A DNA stretch of 50,009 bases, from assembly GCF_003046585.1 (NCBI RefSeq), contig NZ_QAAE01000022.1:1-50009 (forward strand). The letters run 5' to 3'. Below the pieces are notes generated by a model. The model did not search any database. It was given only the letters and a program-made list of their open reading frames with translations, and was not told where the DNA came from. Shown here piece by piece: positions 35,537 through 42,917 of this stretch (positions are counted from its first letter, which is position 1; the number at the start of each line of letters is the position of its first letter). The position numbers were made by a program, and so were the translations under genes. Origin of the DNA: Nitrosomonas aestuarii. GTDB lineage: Bacteria > Pseudomonadota > Gammaproteobacteria > Burkholderiales > Nitrosomonadaceae.

Positions 35537-35923
35537 TCTTCTTTTTTAGTAGTAACGATGAACTAAAACAGTCTCTTAGGCAATCAGACTATTCTGTACA
35601 ACTTGTGTCAACGGGGTACAAGCTTTCATCATAACAAACCGTGTTATATTCATAAACGAATCTAATGAATGAGTCCTATATTTCTATAATTTTAAATTAA
35701 ATGCCGTTTTAGTTAGAGGCGACCATTCCATTAGTCTGGGCCATCAACAGTCAGTCACCAGTTTCCAATGAACGGCTGGTCAACCTTGAAAAGTGGTCTG
35801 TCAGTGACAGCCAAGCACTCAAACTACGATAGTAGAATGAAGAAATATTTATTTTAATAGTCACAAAGCCGGTAATAACCGGTTATTTTCAAATCAAGAA
35901 TACATAATATGGCAACAACGCGC
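35537..35923. other. gene-free stretch with IS-end-like sequence
   Basis: No coding frame is convincing. At about 35756-35812 there are repeated GTCA/TGAC-type words (for example AAGTGGTCTGTCAGTGAC) of the kind found in multiple terminal repeats of IS21-family elements. A fragment of an IstB gene lies 500 bases to the right, so this may be a decayed element end. Confidence 0.25.
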
Positions 35924-36292
35924 TTATTTGAAACGTCTGAATGATCCTGTTACTACGCCAAAAATCTCAAACTGTGTATCTGGACGAATGTAAATGGGTC
36001 TGAAAGCACCTGATGAATTAGCCGGCATAAGCCTTGGCATCTTGTTTGCACCGTAATCAAGGATCTTGATGGTGAATTCTCGATCCACCACTGCAAGCAC
36101 AATGTCACCGATGACTGGCTTTTTGGATCGATCTACCACAACTTTGTCATCCGGTAACAAACCCAGATCAATCATCGATTCTCCCTTAATAGTAACGAAG
36201 AAGGTTGAATCGGCGTGGTCAATTAGAAATTCACTGATATCAAGACGTTTCTCGACATGATCGTCTGCTGGGCTTGGTAAACCTGCGGCCAC
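35924..36292 (-). CDS. UmuD'-like S24 peptidase, N-terminally truncated
   Basis: UmuD proteins are LexA-like serine peptidases that, after RecA-induced self-cleavage, form part of the mutagenic polymerase V. The 122 residues contain the catalytic serine in IKGESMIDLGL and the lysine in DREFTIKILDYG, with typical RPIYIRPDTQFEIFGVVTGSFRRFK at the end. The frame starts (GTG) at AAGLPSPADDHVE, almost at the place where normal UmuD is cut, and an in-frame TAA stands just before it. The roughly 20 N-terminal residues are thus absent. No umuC lies next to it and no Shine-Dalgarno is visible. It is either a ready-made UmuD' or a relic. Confidence 0.6.
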   Translation of the reverse strand: MAAGLPSPADDHVEKRLDISEFLIDHADSTFFVTIKGESMIDLGLLPDDKVVVDRSKKPVIGDIVLAVVDREFTIKILDYGANKMPRLMPANSSGAFRPIYIRPDTQFEIFGVVTGSFRRFK

Positions 36293-36329
36293 TTAGGTAG
36301 AAAAAAGTGGCAATCGTGTTGGCTGATCG

Positions 36330-36540
36330 CTAATCGTAGGATGTTACGGTGCTTGAATCGATGGGAATCGTTACCGGTCTCGAGGATGTCGCAGTGATGC
36401 GATCGAGTAAGGCGGTGGTCATTTTTTCATCGCCAAAAACTTGCACCCACTCAGCAAAATTGAGATTCGTGGTAATAATCAGATAGGTTTTCTCATACAA
36501 TTGGCTAATGAGATGAAACAGCAAAGTCCCGCCGGATTCC
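36330..36540 (-). pseudogene. IstB-type ATPase fragment (IS21 family)
   Basis: The minus strand encodes [47 protein letters not shown], the C-terminal core of IstB, the AAA+ helper of IS21 transposases (quoted in parts: [24 protein letters not shown]). The N-terminal P-loop part is missing and the end runs into unrelated sequence. No istA is present. It is a remnant left by an insertion that may also have truncated the UmuD gene next to it. Confidence 0.7.
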
Positions 36541-36744
36541 GGGAATCGAGCCGTAGTCTATTTCTGATAAATCAGTCATTTAATTTTATCCTGTGTTTAA
36601 TCTGTATCATTATATACTTCTTAAGTAACTAATTAATATAGATTTTATCTAGAACAGAATCTATTGATATTTTTCGAGATTGTTTAGGTTTTTATTGATT
36701 CAGACTCGTTTCTTTACAAGAAAATGATTTTAATTATTTATTTC

Positions 36745-36777
36745 TGACGGTTATCATAATATTTATGATAACCGTCA
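36745..36777 (-). terminator. strong hairpin after the regulator gene
   Basis: Two perfect 15-base arms (36745-36759 and 36763-36777) enclose a three-base loop, 20 bases past the stop of the winged-helix gene. There is no long T-run, only an A/T-rich tail, but the stem is stable enough to end transcription from either side. Confidence 0.6.
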
Positions 36778-36796
36778 AGCCTAAAATACTAACTCT

Positions 36797-37360
36797 TTAT
36801 CCATTGGATATAGGAGACCCAGGTACAGGAGTGTTGTTAGTTTCCGGCATTAAAGAGCTCCGATTTTTGGGTAATGATTGAGAAAGTTGATGATACTTTT
36901 CAGCTTCTCTCTTACCGGCAAGAGTAATCGTATATTTCCTTCTCTGCTCATTTTTTGTTTTAGGATTTTTGTCCTTTGGGTTAAGGATACTTATTAATCC
37001 CTTATCATCTAACCTGCTTAATGTCATTACAATAGCGCCTAAAGATGGTTTTTTCGCCCCATCAGCGGTAGATACTGAAGATTGTATCTCAGATGCATAA
37101 GCGGCTCTATTTAAGTCATTTAATGTGTCGAGTAATAAAATCTGTAGGTTTCTTCTAAATAATAGACTCATAATTTCTTGCCCTTTTGCTTTAAATATAA
37201 TCATCTTATTTTGAATAAAATTCGTTCTTCTAATAATCCGAAAAAAATATAGTTTAGAAAGAATTTTCCTACGCTTTCTGTTTTTAATTAGAAATTTAAA
37301 ATACATATCAATTAAATTTTTTCTGGAAATTTCTTGTTTAAAGAGAATACTCATATTCAT
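36797..37360 (-). CDS. winged-helix (PadR/MarR-like) regulator
   Basis: Residues from about 75 on form a winged helix of the PadR type: LLDTLNDLNRAAYASEIQ, then KPSLGAIVMTLSRLDDKGLI as the recognition part, and RRKYTITLAGKREAEKY for the wing and last helix. The first 60 residues are very basic and AT-rich. The ATG at 37360 has AAAAAGGAG five bases upstream; an internal ATG at 37171 (AAGGG upstream) gives just the compact 124-residue regulator and matches family length better. It lies downstream of the 184-residue gene and probably shares its promoter, so it is a good candidate for binding the 36-bp palindrome there. Confidence 0.6.
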   Translation of the reverse strand: MNMSILFKQEISRKNLIDMYFKFLIKNRKRRKILSKLYFFRIIRRTNFIQNKMIIFKAKGQEIMSLLFRRNLQILLLDTLNDLNRAAYASEIQSSVSTADGAKKPSLGAIVMTLSRLDDKGLISILNPKDKNPKTKNEQRRKYTITLAGKREAEKYHQLSQSLPKNRSSLMPETNNTPVPGSPISNG

Positions 37361-37446
37361 ATGCACTCCTTTTTACGGCAATGTCTCATATCAGTCTGAA
37401 GTGAACAGTCATCTTTATTGATATATGTTCACTTAGAAAGTGACAT

Positions 37447-38001
37447 TTAATAACCAATAAGTTTTTTGAGAATATAGAGAAGTGCAGCTGATCCGACCAC
37501 CTTATCAATTAACTTGCTGGAAATTGCCCCACTATCAGATGTATATATTTCAATTATTAAAGCAAAATTTGCTCTTTTTATATCGCTGTTAAATAAGTTG
37601 TTTAAATAAATTTCTTTTAGATTATTTATAAAATCTTCCCAGTAACCCTCATGTTCGGCTTTAAATCTTTTTTGAACGACGCCGAGTTGGTCATTAACTT
37701 TAAGCTTGTCATAAATCTTTTGAGCTAGAATTATTTCGATTGTTATTTCAGATTCTAATTCATCAATAAAATCTGAGAATATTTTACCAGCTAAATCAGT
37801 TGTTTGACTGCGTCCGGCATTCCGACAGAAAAATTCTATTTCTGAAAATTTATTATTTATCTCATTACAATCCCGACCAAGAACAATAAGGAGATGTTGA
37901 GCATATATTTCTTGCGGTAATGTGATTCCAATATCAAAATGTGCCCTACCATTTCTATGGGTGGGTATAGGTTTCTGACATTTACTACAGAGCCTGTCCA
38001 T
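37447..38001 (-). CDS. uncharacterised protein with N-terminal CxxC, 184 aa
   Basis: I do not recognise it. It opens with LCSKCQKPIP, half of a possible zinc ribbon, later has one cysteine (FFCRNAGRS), and continues as a mostly helical, acidic chain (DFIDELESEITIEIILAQKIYDKL). It ends with a short hydrophobic stretch (GSAALLYILKKLIGY) that could anchor it to the membrane. The start is well supported: GGAGGG lies about eight bases before the ATG. The promoter carries a perfect palindrome, and the regulator gene follows on the same strand. Together they look like an autoregulated two-gene unit of unknown purpose. Confidence 0.6.
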   Translation of the reverse strand: MDRLCSKCQKPIPTHRNGRAHFDIGITLPQEIYAQHLLIVLGRDCNEINNKFSEIEFFCRNAGRSQTTDLAGKIFSDFIDELESEITIEIILAQKIYDKLKVNDQLGVVQKRFKAEHEGYWEDFINNLKEIYLNNLFNSDIKRANFALIIEIYTSDSGAISSKLIDKVVGSAALLYILKKLIGY

Positions 38002-38098
38002 TTGAATTCCCTCCTGAAAACGACATTGATGTAAGGATTTTGACTGTTATTCAAAATCCTAAGCTTGCAAAGATTTTCATGTGATCGAAAATATATCA

Positions 38099-38134
38099 AG
38101 TGTTAACGTCGTTAACGTTAACGACGTTAACACT
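38099..38134. promoter_or_regulatory. 36-bp perfect palindromic operator
   Basis: The 36 bases are a perfect palindrome made of four GTTAAC words (two per arm) with CG spacers. It directly abuts the -10 box of the 37447-38001 gene and covers the likely transcription start. Such length and symmetry point to two dimers of a repressor binding side by side. Confidence 0.75.
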
Positions 38135-38162
38135 ACTATAGTCAAATTCATATTGTCAACAA
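38135..38162 (-). promoter_or_regulatory. promoter of the two-gene regulator unit
   Basis: On the minus strand TTGTTG (38162-38157), a 16-base spacer and TATAGT (38140-38135) form a good sigma-70 promoter directly next to the palindrome. Confidence 0.55.
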
Positions 38163-38496
38163 ATTTTTTAAATATTTTGTTTGTTAGTTTCGTAATATAT
38201 AGAATAAATAATTAGAGGCTTTGTTCTGGCTTAATGGTCACCGGCGATAGAAGTGAGAACAGAAAAAACATGCCGCCGTAATCGCCTGCAATTTGAAGTG
38301 CCAAAGTGGGCAGTCAGTTCATCCGCTTGGACGACTTGTGTCAAATTTGTGCCACAATTGAGACCAGTCGAGACAAAGTGGTGTTTGGAAGAACCGGTAC
38401 TAAGACCCTGTTTTTCAATGGTCTTGGGTGGTATAGGTTGGTCTGTGTTAGACCGGAAGATGGTGGAGACGGCGGGAATGGTTCCCTGCTACAGAT
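38163..38496. other. intergenic stretch between regulator unit and yjjJ
   Basis: No supported gene. Plus-strand frames here lack a ribosome-binding site and any family pattern. At about 38303 the words AGTGGGCAGTCAGTTCATCCG resemble IS-end repeats, but no element could be outlined. Confidence 0.25.
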
Positions 38497-39831
38497 TCAC
38501 CCCAGTCGTTCGATCTTAGCGCTGGTCGTCTCGATGTGATACTTTAGTGCGGCGATGCACGGTTCAAATCGACGGCTAAACCCTATTGCCGCCATGACCC
38601 GAGTGAGGAACGCGCGTGCCAAATCTTGTGCGTGTCGCCAGGTTTCGTTGGGTACATTAACGCGAAAGGTCGCTTCGGGTATGGTTTCAAGCAGTCTGCC
38701 ACCAGTATTAGGCGCGAAAGCCATTGGCGTCATGTCATAGGCTGGTGCAATGTAATAAGGCCGACCATGTTCAGAGACGAATGATAGGTTGCCGCAGTGC
38801 ATATCCGTGTTGCCGATCAGAGTGCCAAATGCCCACAGGAGATCTGCGAAGCCCACTGCTTCCGGACGGATATGGTTGCCATCCGCCAAATGTCTGGCAA
38901 TGACGGGCCAGTCACCTTCTATTCCGACGAATTCGGCATCCAATGCAGCCAAGGAGTGCAGCGCATAGCGGCCCAGGTTGCCGATGCGATCAAAACGTTC
39001 CACTTCGAGGAAGCGTTGACCGCCATGATCGACTATCCGTGTTTTGGCGGAAGGGATATCAGCTTCGCGCAGCGTTTCTAGCGCGAGGTGTTCGGCCAGC
39101 AGAAGATCTCGCCAACGCTCGCTCACGGACTCTTCCGTCAGCTCGCTGAATTTCACGATAACGTACCGAGGTCCATCTGGCGTCATGGCATAGGCGGTGA
39201 ATTTTGGCTGCTCGCCCCCGGCTGACGATCCAGGTATTTCACCGTAGGCGGCTGCCAATCGAGCATATTCCTCGCCCTTCTGTCTCTCTGTGATTGGATC
39301 GGGGACGGGAGCAGCGAGAAATCGGTCTTTTGTAATTTCGCCTAAAAGTAGATTTCCTACCACATCATGCCCATGCACAAGCAGTGCTCGTAAAGCGTGA
39401 GTATCGGTCCAGTCTTTAAGTCGCACCGGAAGCCCGAGTTCAGCACCATGACGAGCGGCGTACGCCCTGCCAAGATATCCTTGGGGGCGCATGTCAAACA
39501 ACCACCATGGTAGGCCGTTGCTGTGCAGGGTCACACCGTCTTCCTGGCGCATGACGAACCCTTCTGGACGGACTGGGACCAGAGTTCCCAGTTGTCGGAG
39601 TAGGCCCTCTGCATTGACCCGGTAAATCGGGATGTCTGATAATCCGCGCAAGTTATCGCGTAGGGTGTATTGAATTGATCGTGCAGCTCCTATACGTACG
39701 ACTTCACTGCCAAGTTTGCTCACCGCGCGAGAAATAGTCGGCTGACTTACACCAATATTTACAGATAGTTGGCGGGCAGATAGCGGTCCACGTGATAGTT
39801 GTATACGGATTTTCTCAGCGTGCTGTAACAT
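38497..39831 (-). CDS. yjjJ: HipA-family serine/threonine kinase toxin, YjjJ (HipH) type
   Basis: HipA-like kinases phosphorylate translation factors or tRNA synthetases; YjjJ of E. coli is the stand-alone form with its own DNA-binding domain. Here residues 1-60 are a winged helix (LSARQLSVNIGVSQPTISRAVSKLG), followed by the HipA fold. Kinase motifs are visible: SAGGEQPKF (P-loop), VIVKFSE (lysine), LIGNTDMHCGNLSF with the catalytic aspartate near residue 340, and APAYDMTPMAF for the metal site. All look intact at 444 residues. No separate hipB is next to it, consistent with an autoregulating YjjJ. AT-rich DNA just upstream (39830-39880) is a likely operator. Confidence 0.9.
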   Translation of the reverse strand: MLQHAEKIRIQLSRGPLSARQLSVNIGVSQPTISRAVSKLGSEVVRIGAARSIQYTLRDNLRGLSDIPIYRVNAEGLLRQLGTLVPVRPEGFVMRQEDGVTLHSNGLPWWLFDMRPQGYLGRAYAARHGAELGLPVRLKDWTDTHALRALLVHGHDVVGNLLLGEITKDRFLAAPVPDPITERQKGEEYARLAAAYGEIPGSSAGGEQPKFTAYAMTPDGPRYVIVKFSELTEESVSERWRDLLLAEHLALETLREADIPSAKTRIVDHGGQRFLEVERFDRIGNLGRYALHSLAALDAEFVGIEGDWPVIARHLADGNHIRPEAVGFADLLWAFGTLIGNTDMHCGNLSFVSEHGRPYYIAPAYDMTPMAFAPNTGGRLLETIPEATFRVNVPNETWRHAQDLARAFLTRVMAAIGFSRRFEPCIAALKYHIETTSAKIERLG

Positions 39832-40248
39832 GCGTATGAATTAATATATGAATACATTAGTGAATAGATATTATAAACTAATTTGAAATTCATTCGGAAA
39901 ATTATCGAAGATCAAAGTTGTCTGCAGCCAAAGCTAGGTGGATATATGGCAGTTTTAGGCGAGAGGTCGCTGTCGATCATTAGGCATCGCATGACTGCAT
40001 CGGGTCGCTTTTCGCTGAAAGTGGCCAGTCAATTTCTTTCAGTAAATCTCCGGTAATCTAGCCAAAGAATATGAGGCAGCCGGTACTGTCATGATCTTCA
40101 GATCTGTATATCGTTTCATTTAGGTTGATTACAGTTAGTAAATCTTATAAAGATAGTAATTATTTTGCCGTTTATACGAATACGGGGAAGATATTGAGAA
40201 TGTTAGGTTTGTCAGCGACCAGGTGCATTGTAAAGGAGCGAGTACTTT
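39832..40248. other. gene-free region ending at an integron-like recombination point
   Basis: The first 50 bases are AT-rich promoter DNA for yjjJ. No gene follows. At 40202-40208 GTTAGGT fits the integron core site GTTRRRY and lies 41 bases before the first cassette-like gene. No matching left half of an attC site or a clear attI was found. At 40019 AAGTGGCCAGTCAATTTC resembles IS-end words seen elsewhere in the window. Confidence 0.35.
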
Positions 40249-40602
40249 ATGGGATACGAGAAAATATCCGAACAAGCAGAGAAACTTAATTATCGAGATA
40301 AGCTCCGATTGGCTCAGTTGTTGATTCAATTAGCTCGAAAAGAGGAAGAAGAAGAAAACCCGGAAAAGCGCGCAGATGAGGCCACTTCTTGTTCATCTGA
40401 TCCTGATCTTATTCAATACGTCGTTGATAGACTGAATAAATTAAGACCAGCGAAAAGAAGAACGTTACTTAACTCAATCGGAGCAATGTTCCAATTTCAG
40501 GGGGGTGTGTCTGAGAGTGACAAGGAAAAAATATTATCCGAACTATTGGACAACGGTCATATAAGCATTACGGAAAATAATTGTGTCCAGTATCCGAGGT
40601 AA
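40249..40602 (+). CDS. cassette-type hypothetical protein, 117 aa
   Basis: I do not recognise the family. The protein is soluble and helical: an N-terminal charged helix (ISEQAEKLNYRDKLRLAQLLIQLARKEEEEENPEKR), a linker, and a second helical part (IQYVVDRLNKLRPAKRRTLLNSIGAMFQF) ending in a strand. The start has AAAGGAG ten bases upstream. It is bracketed by GTTAGGT on the left and an attC-like site seven bases after its stop, the layout of an integron gene cassette, in which genes of unknown function are the rule. Confidence 0.65.
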   Translation: MGYEKISEQAEKLNYRDKLRLAQLLIQLARKEEEEENPEKRADEATSCSSDPDLIQYVVDRLNKLRPAKRRTLLNSIGAMFQFQGGVSESDKEKILSELLDNGHISITENNCVQYPR

Positions 40603-40608
40603 GTATAA

Positions 40609-40683
40609 GTCTAACAAGTCATTCGAGCACCCCCCTTCGGAACTGGGTGTGCTGACGAGTGTTTCACAATTCTAGCGTTAATT
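40609..40683 (+). other. attC-like site 1 (integron cassette recombination site)
   Basis: The site begins with GTCTAAC (fits RYYYAAC) right after the gene and ends with GTTAATT (one mismatch from GTTRRRY). Between them CATTCG...AGCACC pairs with GGGTG..GCT and CGAGTG, with two unpaired bases (GA) of the kind that stick out of folded attC hairpins. Length is 75 bases, normal for attC. Confidence 0.55.
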
Positions 40684-40716
40684 ACTTTGACAGGATGACA
40701 GGATTACGAATCAGAA

Positions 40717-41085
40717 ATGGGTTACAAACGACGTTATCGTAGGAGTTCTGCTTCAGCAGTGGTCAGTGATATGGCGTACATCGGCTCCAAAGTAAGCTGG
40801 CAGAGAGCATTGTTGTTAGGTACGATCTCATTTGGACTGTTTTATTTTGCATTGCCTGCAAGTATTGAGTCTCTCTTAAATGAGAGGCAAAATAGTACGT
40901 TCTATCCAATACTTGAAGCTGTACTCGCAAGACGGGTGCACTGGCTTCAATGGATAGGGATTGCGTGTGGACTTGTCGGTCTGTTTTTCTCGTTGCGTAA
41001 TTACTATTTCGTCAACACAGCAGGTCGTAATGAGCGGAGTCTAGCCGCTTTTATAGCCAAACTTTTTGGAAGAAGCATCGGTTGA
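40717..41085 (+). CDS. cassette-type small membrane protein, 122 aa
   Basis: The protein starts with a very basic stretch (MGYKRRYRRSSASAVVSD) and has two hydrophobic helices (ALLLGTISFGLFYFALPAS and WLQWIGIACGLVGLFFSL), so it should be an inner-membrane protein with both ends in the cytoplasm. The pattern resembles the N-terminal membrane part of some restriction-endonuclease-like proteins, but the nuclease domain is absent. The ribosome-binding site is poor. Attached attC-like sites on both sides make it a cassette gene. Confidence 0.6.
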   Translation: MGYKRRYRRSSASAVVSDMAYIGSKVSWQRALLLGTISFGLFYFALPASIESLLNERQNSTFYPILEAVLARRVHWLQWIGIACGLVGLFFSLRNYYFVNTAGRNERSLAAFIAKLFGRSIG

Positions 41086-41088
41086 CTA

Positions 41089-41180
41089 ACTTAACGAATA
41101 GCTTCAGCGGATAGCAAAAGGCGGAGCGACAAGGAAAACCATTTTTACTGTCGCTGAGGCTCGTGTTATCTCTGTTAGGC
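41089..41180 (+). other. attC-like site 2
   Basis: ACTTAAC (fits RYYYAAC) follows four bases after the gene stop and GTTAGGC (fits GTTRRRY) closes the site at 41180. Inside, AGCTTCAGCG (41100-41109) pairs with CGCTGAGGCT (41152-41161) with one mismatch, and GCGACA/TGTCGC makes an alternative inner stem. The length of 92 bases is within the attC range. Confidence 0.6.
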
Positions 41181-41246
41181 TGCTGAAATCTGCCTAGAGC
41201 CTGTTGTTCTTATCAAATTAGTGGCTAAATGATGGAGAGAGTATCT

Positions 41247-41585
41247 ATGAAAACCAAAATGATGTTGGTAGCTGTTTTGTCAGTAGTCGGAGTTCTAGCA
41301 GCAAATACAGCCAGTGCTGAGTCGTATGGCATATACGGCAATACCATTTATGGCTCTGATGGTAGTTCTTATAGTCAGCATGGTAATACTTTGTATGGTA
41401 ATGACGGGAGTTCATACAGCACATATGGCAATACCACTTATGGCTCTGATGGTAGTTCGTACAGTACATACGGTAATACCACATACGACAATAATGGCAA
41501 TTCATATTCGACATACGGTAATACAACCTATGGTTCAGATGGATCGTCGTGTTCTCGATACGGTAATCAGGTCTATTGTCAGTAA
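41247..41585 (+). CDS. secreted repeat protein (YGNT/GSDGSSYS repeats)
   Basis: A Sec signal peptide (MKTKMMLVAVLSVVGVLAANTASA) precedes a mature part made wholly of 14-residue repeats with the pattern YGNTxYGSDGSSYS (six or seven copies), ending in a cysteine pair (SSCSRYGNQVYC). Such proteins are probably extracellular or periplasmic beta-rich polymers; no function is established. The ATG at 41247 has GGAGAG upstream; an earlier ATG at 41232 is less likely. It follows attC-like site 2 directly, so it is likely a third cassette. Confidence 0.72.
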   Translation: MKTKMMLVAVLSVVGVLAANTASAESYGIYGNTIYGSDGSSYSQHGNTLYGNDGSSYSTYGNTTYGSDGSSYSTYGNTTYDNNGNSYSTYGNTTYGSDGSSCSRYGNQVYCQ

Positions 41586-41593
41586 AGATTGAA

Positions 41594-41660
41594 GCTTAAC
41601 AAGGCACATGTACTCGGACTGCTAATAGTTACGTTGTTTCGCTCAGTAGCTTTTAGCATC
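41594..41660 (+). other. possible partial attC-like site 3
   Basis: GCTTAAC (fits RYYYAAC) follows nine bases after the stop of the repeat-protein gene, but no clear complementary right half (GTTRRRY) could be placed. This may mark the decayed end of the array. Confidence 0.3.
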
Positions 41661-41823
41661 TGTAGATTCGAACGTGATTTAAGTTCTTAAATGTCAGCTC
41701 GCGTCAGTCAATGGGCAACAGATGCCTATAGAAAGTCTTTTTATAAACGGTAAGATTGGACGGTTACGCTTCCAAACCAAAGTTTCATAAACTTGTCTTT
41801 TGTACATTAAATAGATTTGCATT

Positions 41824-41855
41824 ATATGTTTTAAACATATACAGTAATGTATATG
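41824..41855. promoter_or_regulatory. double inverted repeat, operator of the first toxin-antitoxin pair
   Basis: ATATGTTT/AAACATAT (41824-41840, one central base) overlaps a second repeat CATATACA/TGTATATG (41836-41855, four-base spacer). They lie just upstream of the antitoxin gene, where RHH antitoxins bind to repress their own operon. The second repeat covers an upstream ATG at 41847, which favours translation start at 41868. Confidence 0.6.
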
Positions 41856-41867
41856 AAACAAGATACT

Positions 41868-42107
41868 ATGGTGCGTACACAAGTTTATCTATCCAAGGAA
41901 CAAGAGCAAGCTCTCAAATCTCTTGCCCTGACTTCCGGAACACGCCAAAGCGAGCTTATTCGTGAAGCGGTTGATTTGTTGCTGTCAGAAAAGAATGCCC
42001 TGCAGGGCCAGTGGAAACAGGCCCTGCATGACATGAAAGGTATATGGGCAGATGACAAAACCGCCAAGCAGCGTATGCAAACGATTCGTGAGGAATTCGA
42101 CCGTTAA
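41868..42107 (+). CDS. vapB: ribbon-helix-helix antitoxin (VapB/CopG type)
   Basis: The protein (79 residues from this ATG) begins with an RHH DNA-binding fold: the strand MVRTQVYLSKEQ and helices ALKSLALTSGTRQSELIREAVDLLLS. The C-terminal part (LHDMKGIWADDKTAKQRMQTIREEFDR) is the toxin-binding tail. It neutralises the PIN toxin that starts three bases after its stop and represses the operon at the inverted repeats upstream. ATGs at 41847 and 41853 could extend it by up to seven residues. Confidence 0.82.
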   Translation: MVRTQVYLSKEQEQALKSLALTSGTRQSELIREAVDLLLSEKNALQGQWKQALHDMKGIWADDKTAKQRMQTIREEFDR

Positions 42108-42110
42108 AAA

Positions 42111-42485
42111 ATGGCGCACTACCTGATAGATACCTGCATCTTAATTGATTTTTTTCGTGGCAATGAAAAAGCCGCGCAGTTTCTGGAAGAACTAGAGAAC
42201 CCCCCTTTCCTTTCAGCCCTCACTGTTGCCGAGTTATATGCAGGTGTTCGGGATGGCAAAGAACGTACCCTGCTCGATAATTTGGTGCAACACTTCCCTG
42301 TGATCCCTTTGACTGATGAAGCGGCTACTAAAGGCGGTTTGTATCGTCGCCAGTATGGTAAAAGTCATGGTGTCGGTATTGTCTATGCATTGCTTGCTTC
42401 TTCTGCTGAATGTAAAAATCTTATCCTTGCTACCTGCAATGTGAAACATTTCCCGATGATGGAAAGTGTCTACTGTCCCTATTAA
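42111..42485 (+). CDS. vapC: PIN-domain toxin (VapC family) with altered active site
   Basis: VapC toxins are Mg-dependent RNases that cut tRNA or rRNA. The 124 residues follow the fold: LIDTCILIDFF with Asp7, TVAELYAG with Glu41, and LATCNVKHFPM near the end. The third acidic position, Asp in the usual GxADALIAAT motif, is Tyr92 here (GIVYALLASS; codon 42384-42386 TAT, one base from GAT). That residue binds metal, so activity may be reduced or lost. The gene follows its RHH antitoxin by three bases. Confidence 0.82.
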   Translation: MAHYLIDTCILIDFFRGNEKAAQFLEELENPPFLSALTVAELYAGVRDGKERTLLDNLVQHFPVIPLTDEAATKGGLYRRQYGKSHGVGIVYALLASSAECKNLILATCNVKHFPMMESVYCPY

Positions 42486-42692
42486 GAGTAAACAGAATAA
42501 CCTGGCTTGCGTAAGATTTCGTATTGTGCACCTATAACGGGCTTGTAAGTTTCCGGCCACGCCAGGGTATCAATCAACCCGCAAAGGCAAATCTGGTTTA
42601 GCTGTGAATTGGCAGTTTGAGTTTTGAACAGATTTGCTTTAAAGTAATGGTAATACCGATATTAATCTTACTTAAAGAGGAAGCATTCAATA

Positions 42693-42917
42693 ATGCTCAT
42701 TACATCAAAAGGTCAAGTCACTATTCCCAAGAAATATAGAGAAGCATTGGGCCTGTTGCCGCATACGCATATCGAGTTCGAGTGTGTCGGTGATGAGTTG
42801 CGCATCAAGAAAGCAAAGCAGGTTACCCGTGGCCAAAGAATGATTGAAATAATGGCCGGGAAAAGCACGGTTTCAATGAGTACCGATGAGATTATGAAAT
42901 TGACGCGCAGTGAGTAA
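42693..42917 (+). CDS. AbrB/SpoVT-type antitoxin
   Basis: The 74-residue product has the swapped-hairpin DNA-binding domain LITSKGQVTIPKKYREALGL, then IEFECVGDELRIKKA, and a short tail that should mask the toxin. It shares an ATG/stop overlap with the following PIN gene, so the two are made together. AAAGAGGAAG upstream serves as ribosome-binding site. It is a typical plasmid-stabilising antitoxin. Confidence 0.85.
   Translation: MLITSKGQVTIPKKYREALGLLPHTHIEFECVGDELRIKKAKQVTRGQRMIEIMAGKSTVSMSTDEIMKLTRSE

Noticed and set aside
38253..38519. Plus-strand frame of 88 codons
   Set aside because: No ribosome-binding site, no family pattern and a composition dominated by Trp/Val/Arg codons of an unselected frame.
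35756..40045. Complete IS21 element bounded by GTGGTCAGT-like words
   Set aside because: Only an IstB fragment is present, istA is absent, and the words at about 35790, 38303 and 40019 are too short and variable to define ends.
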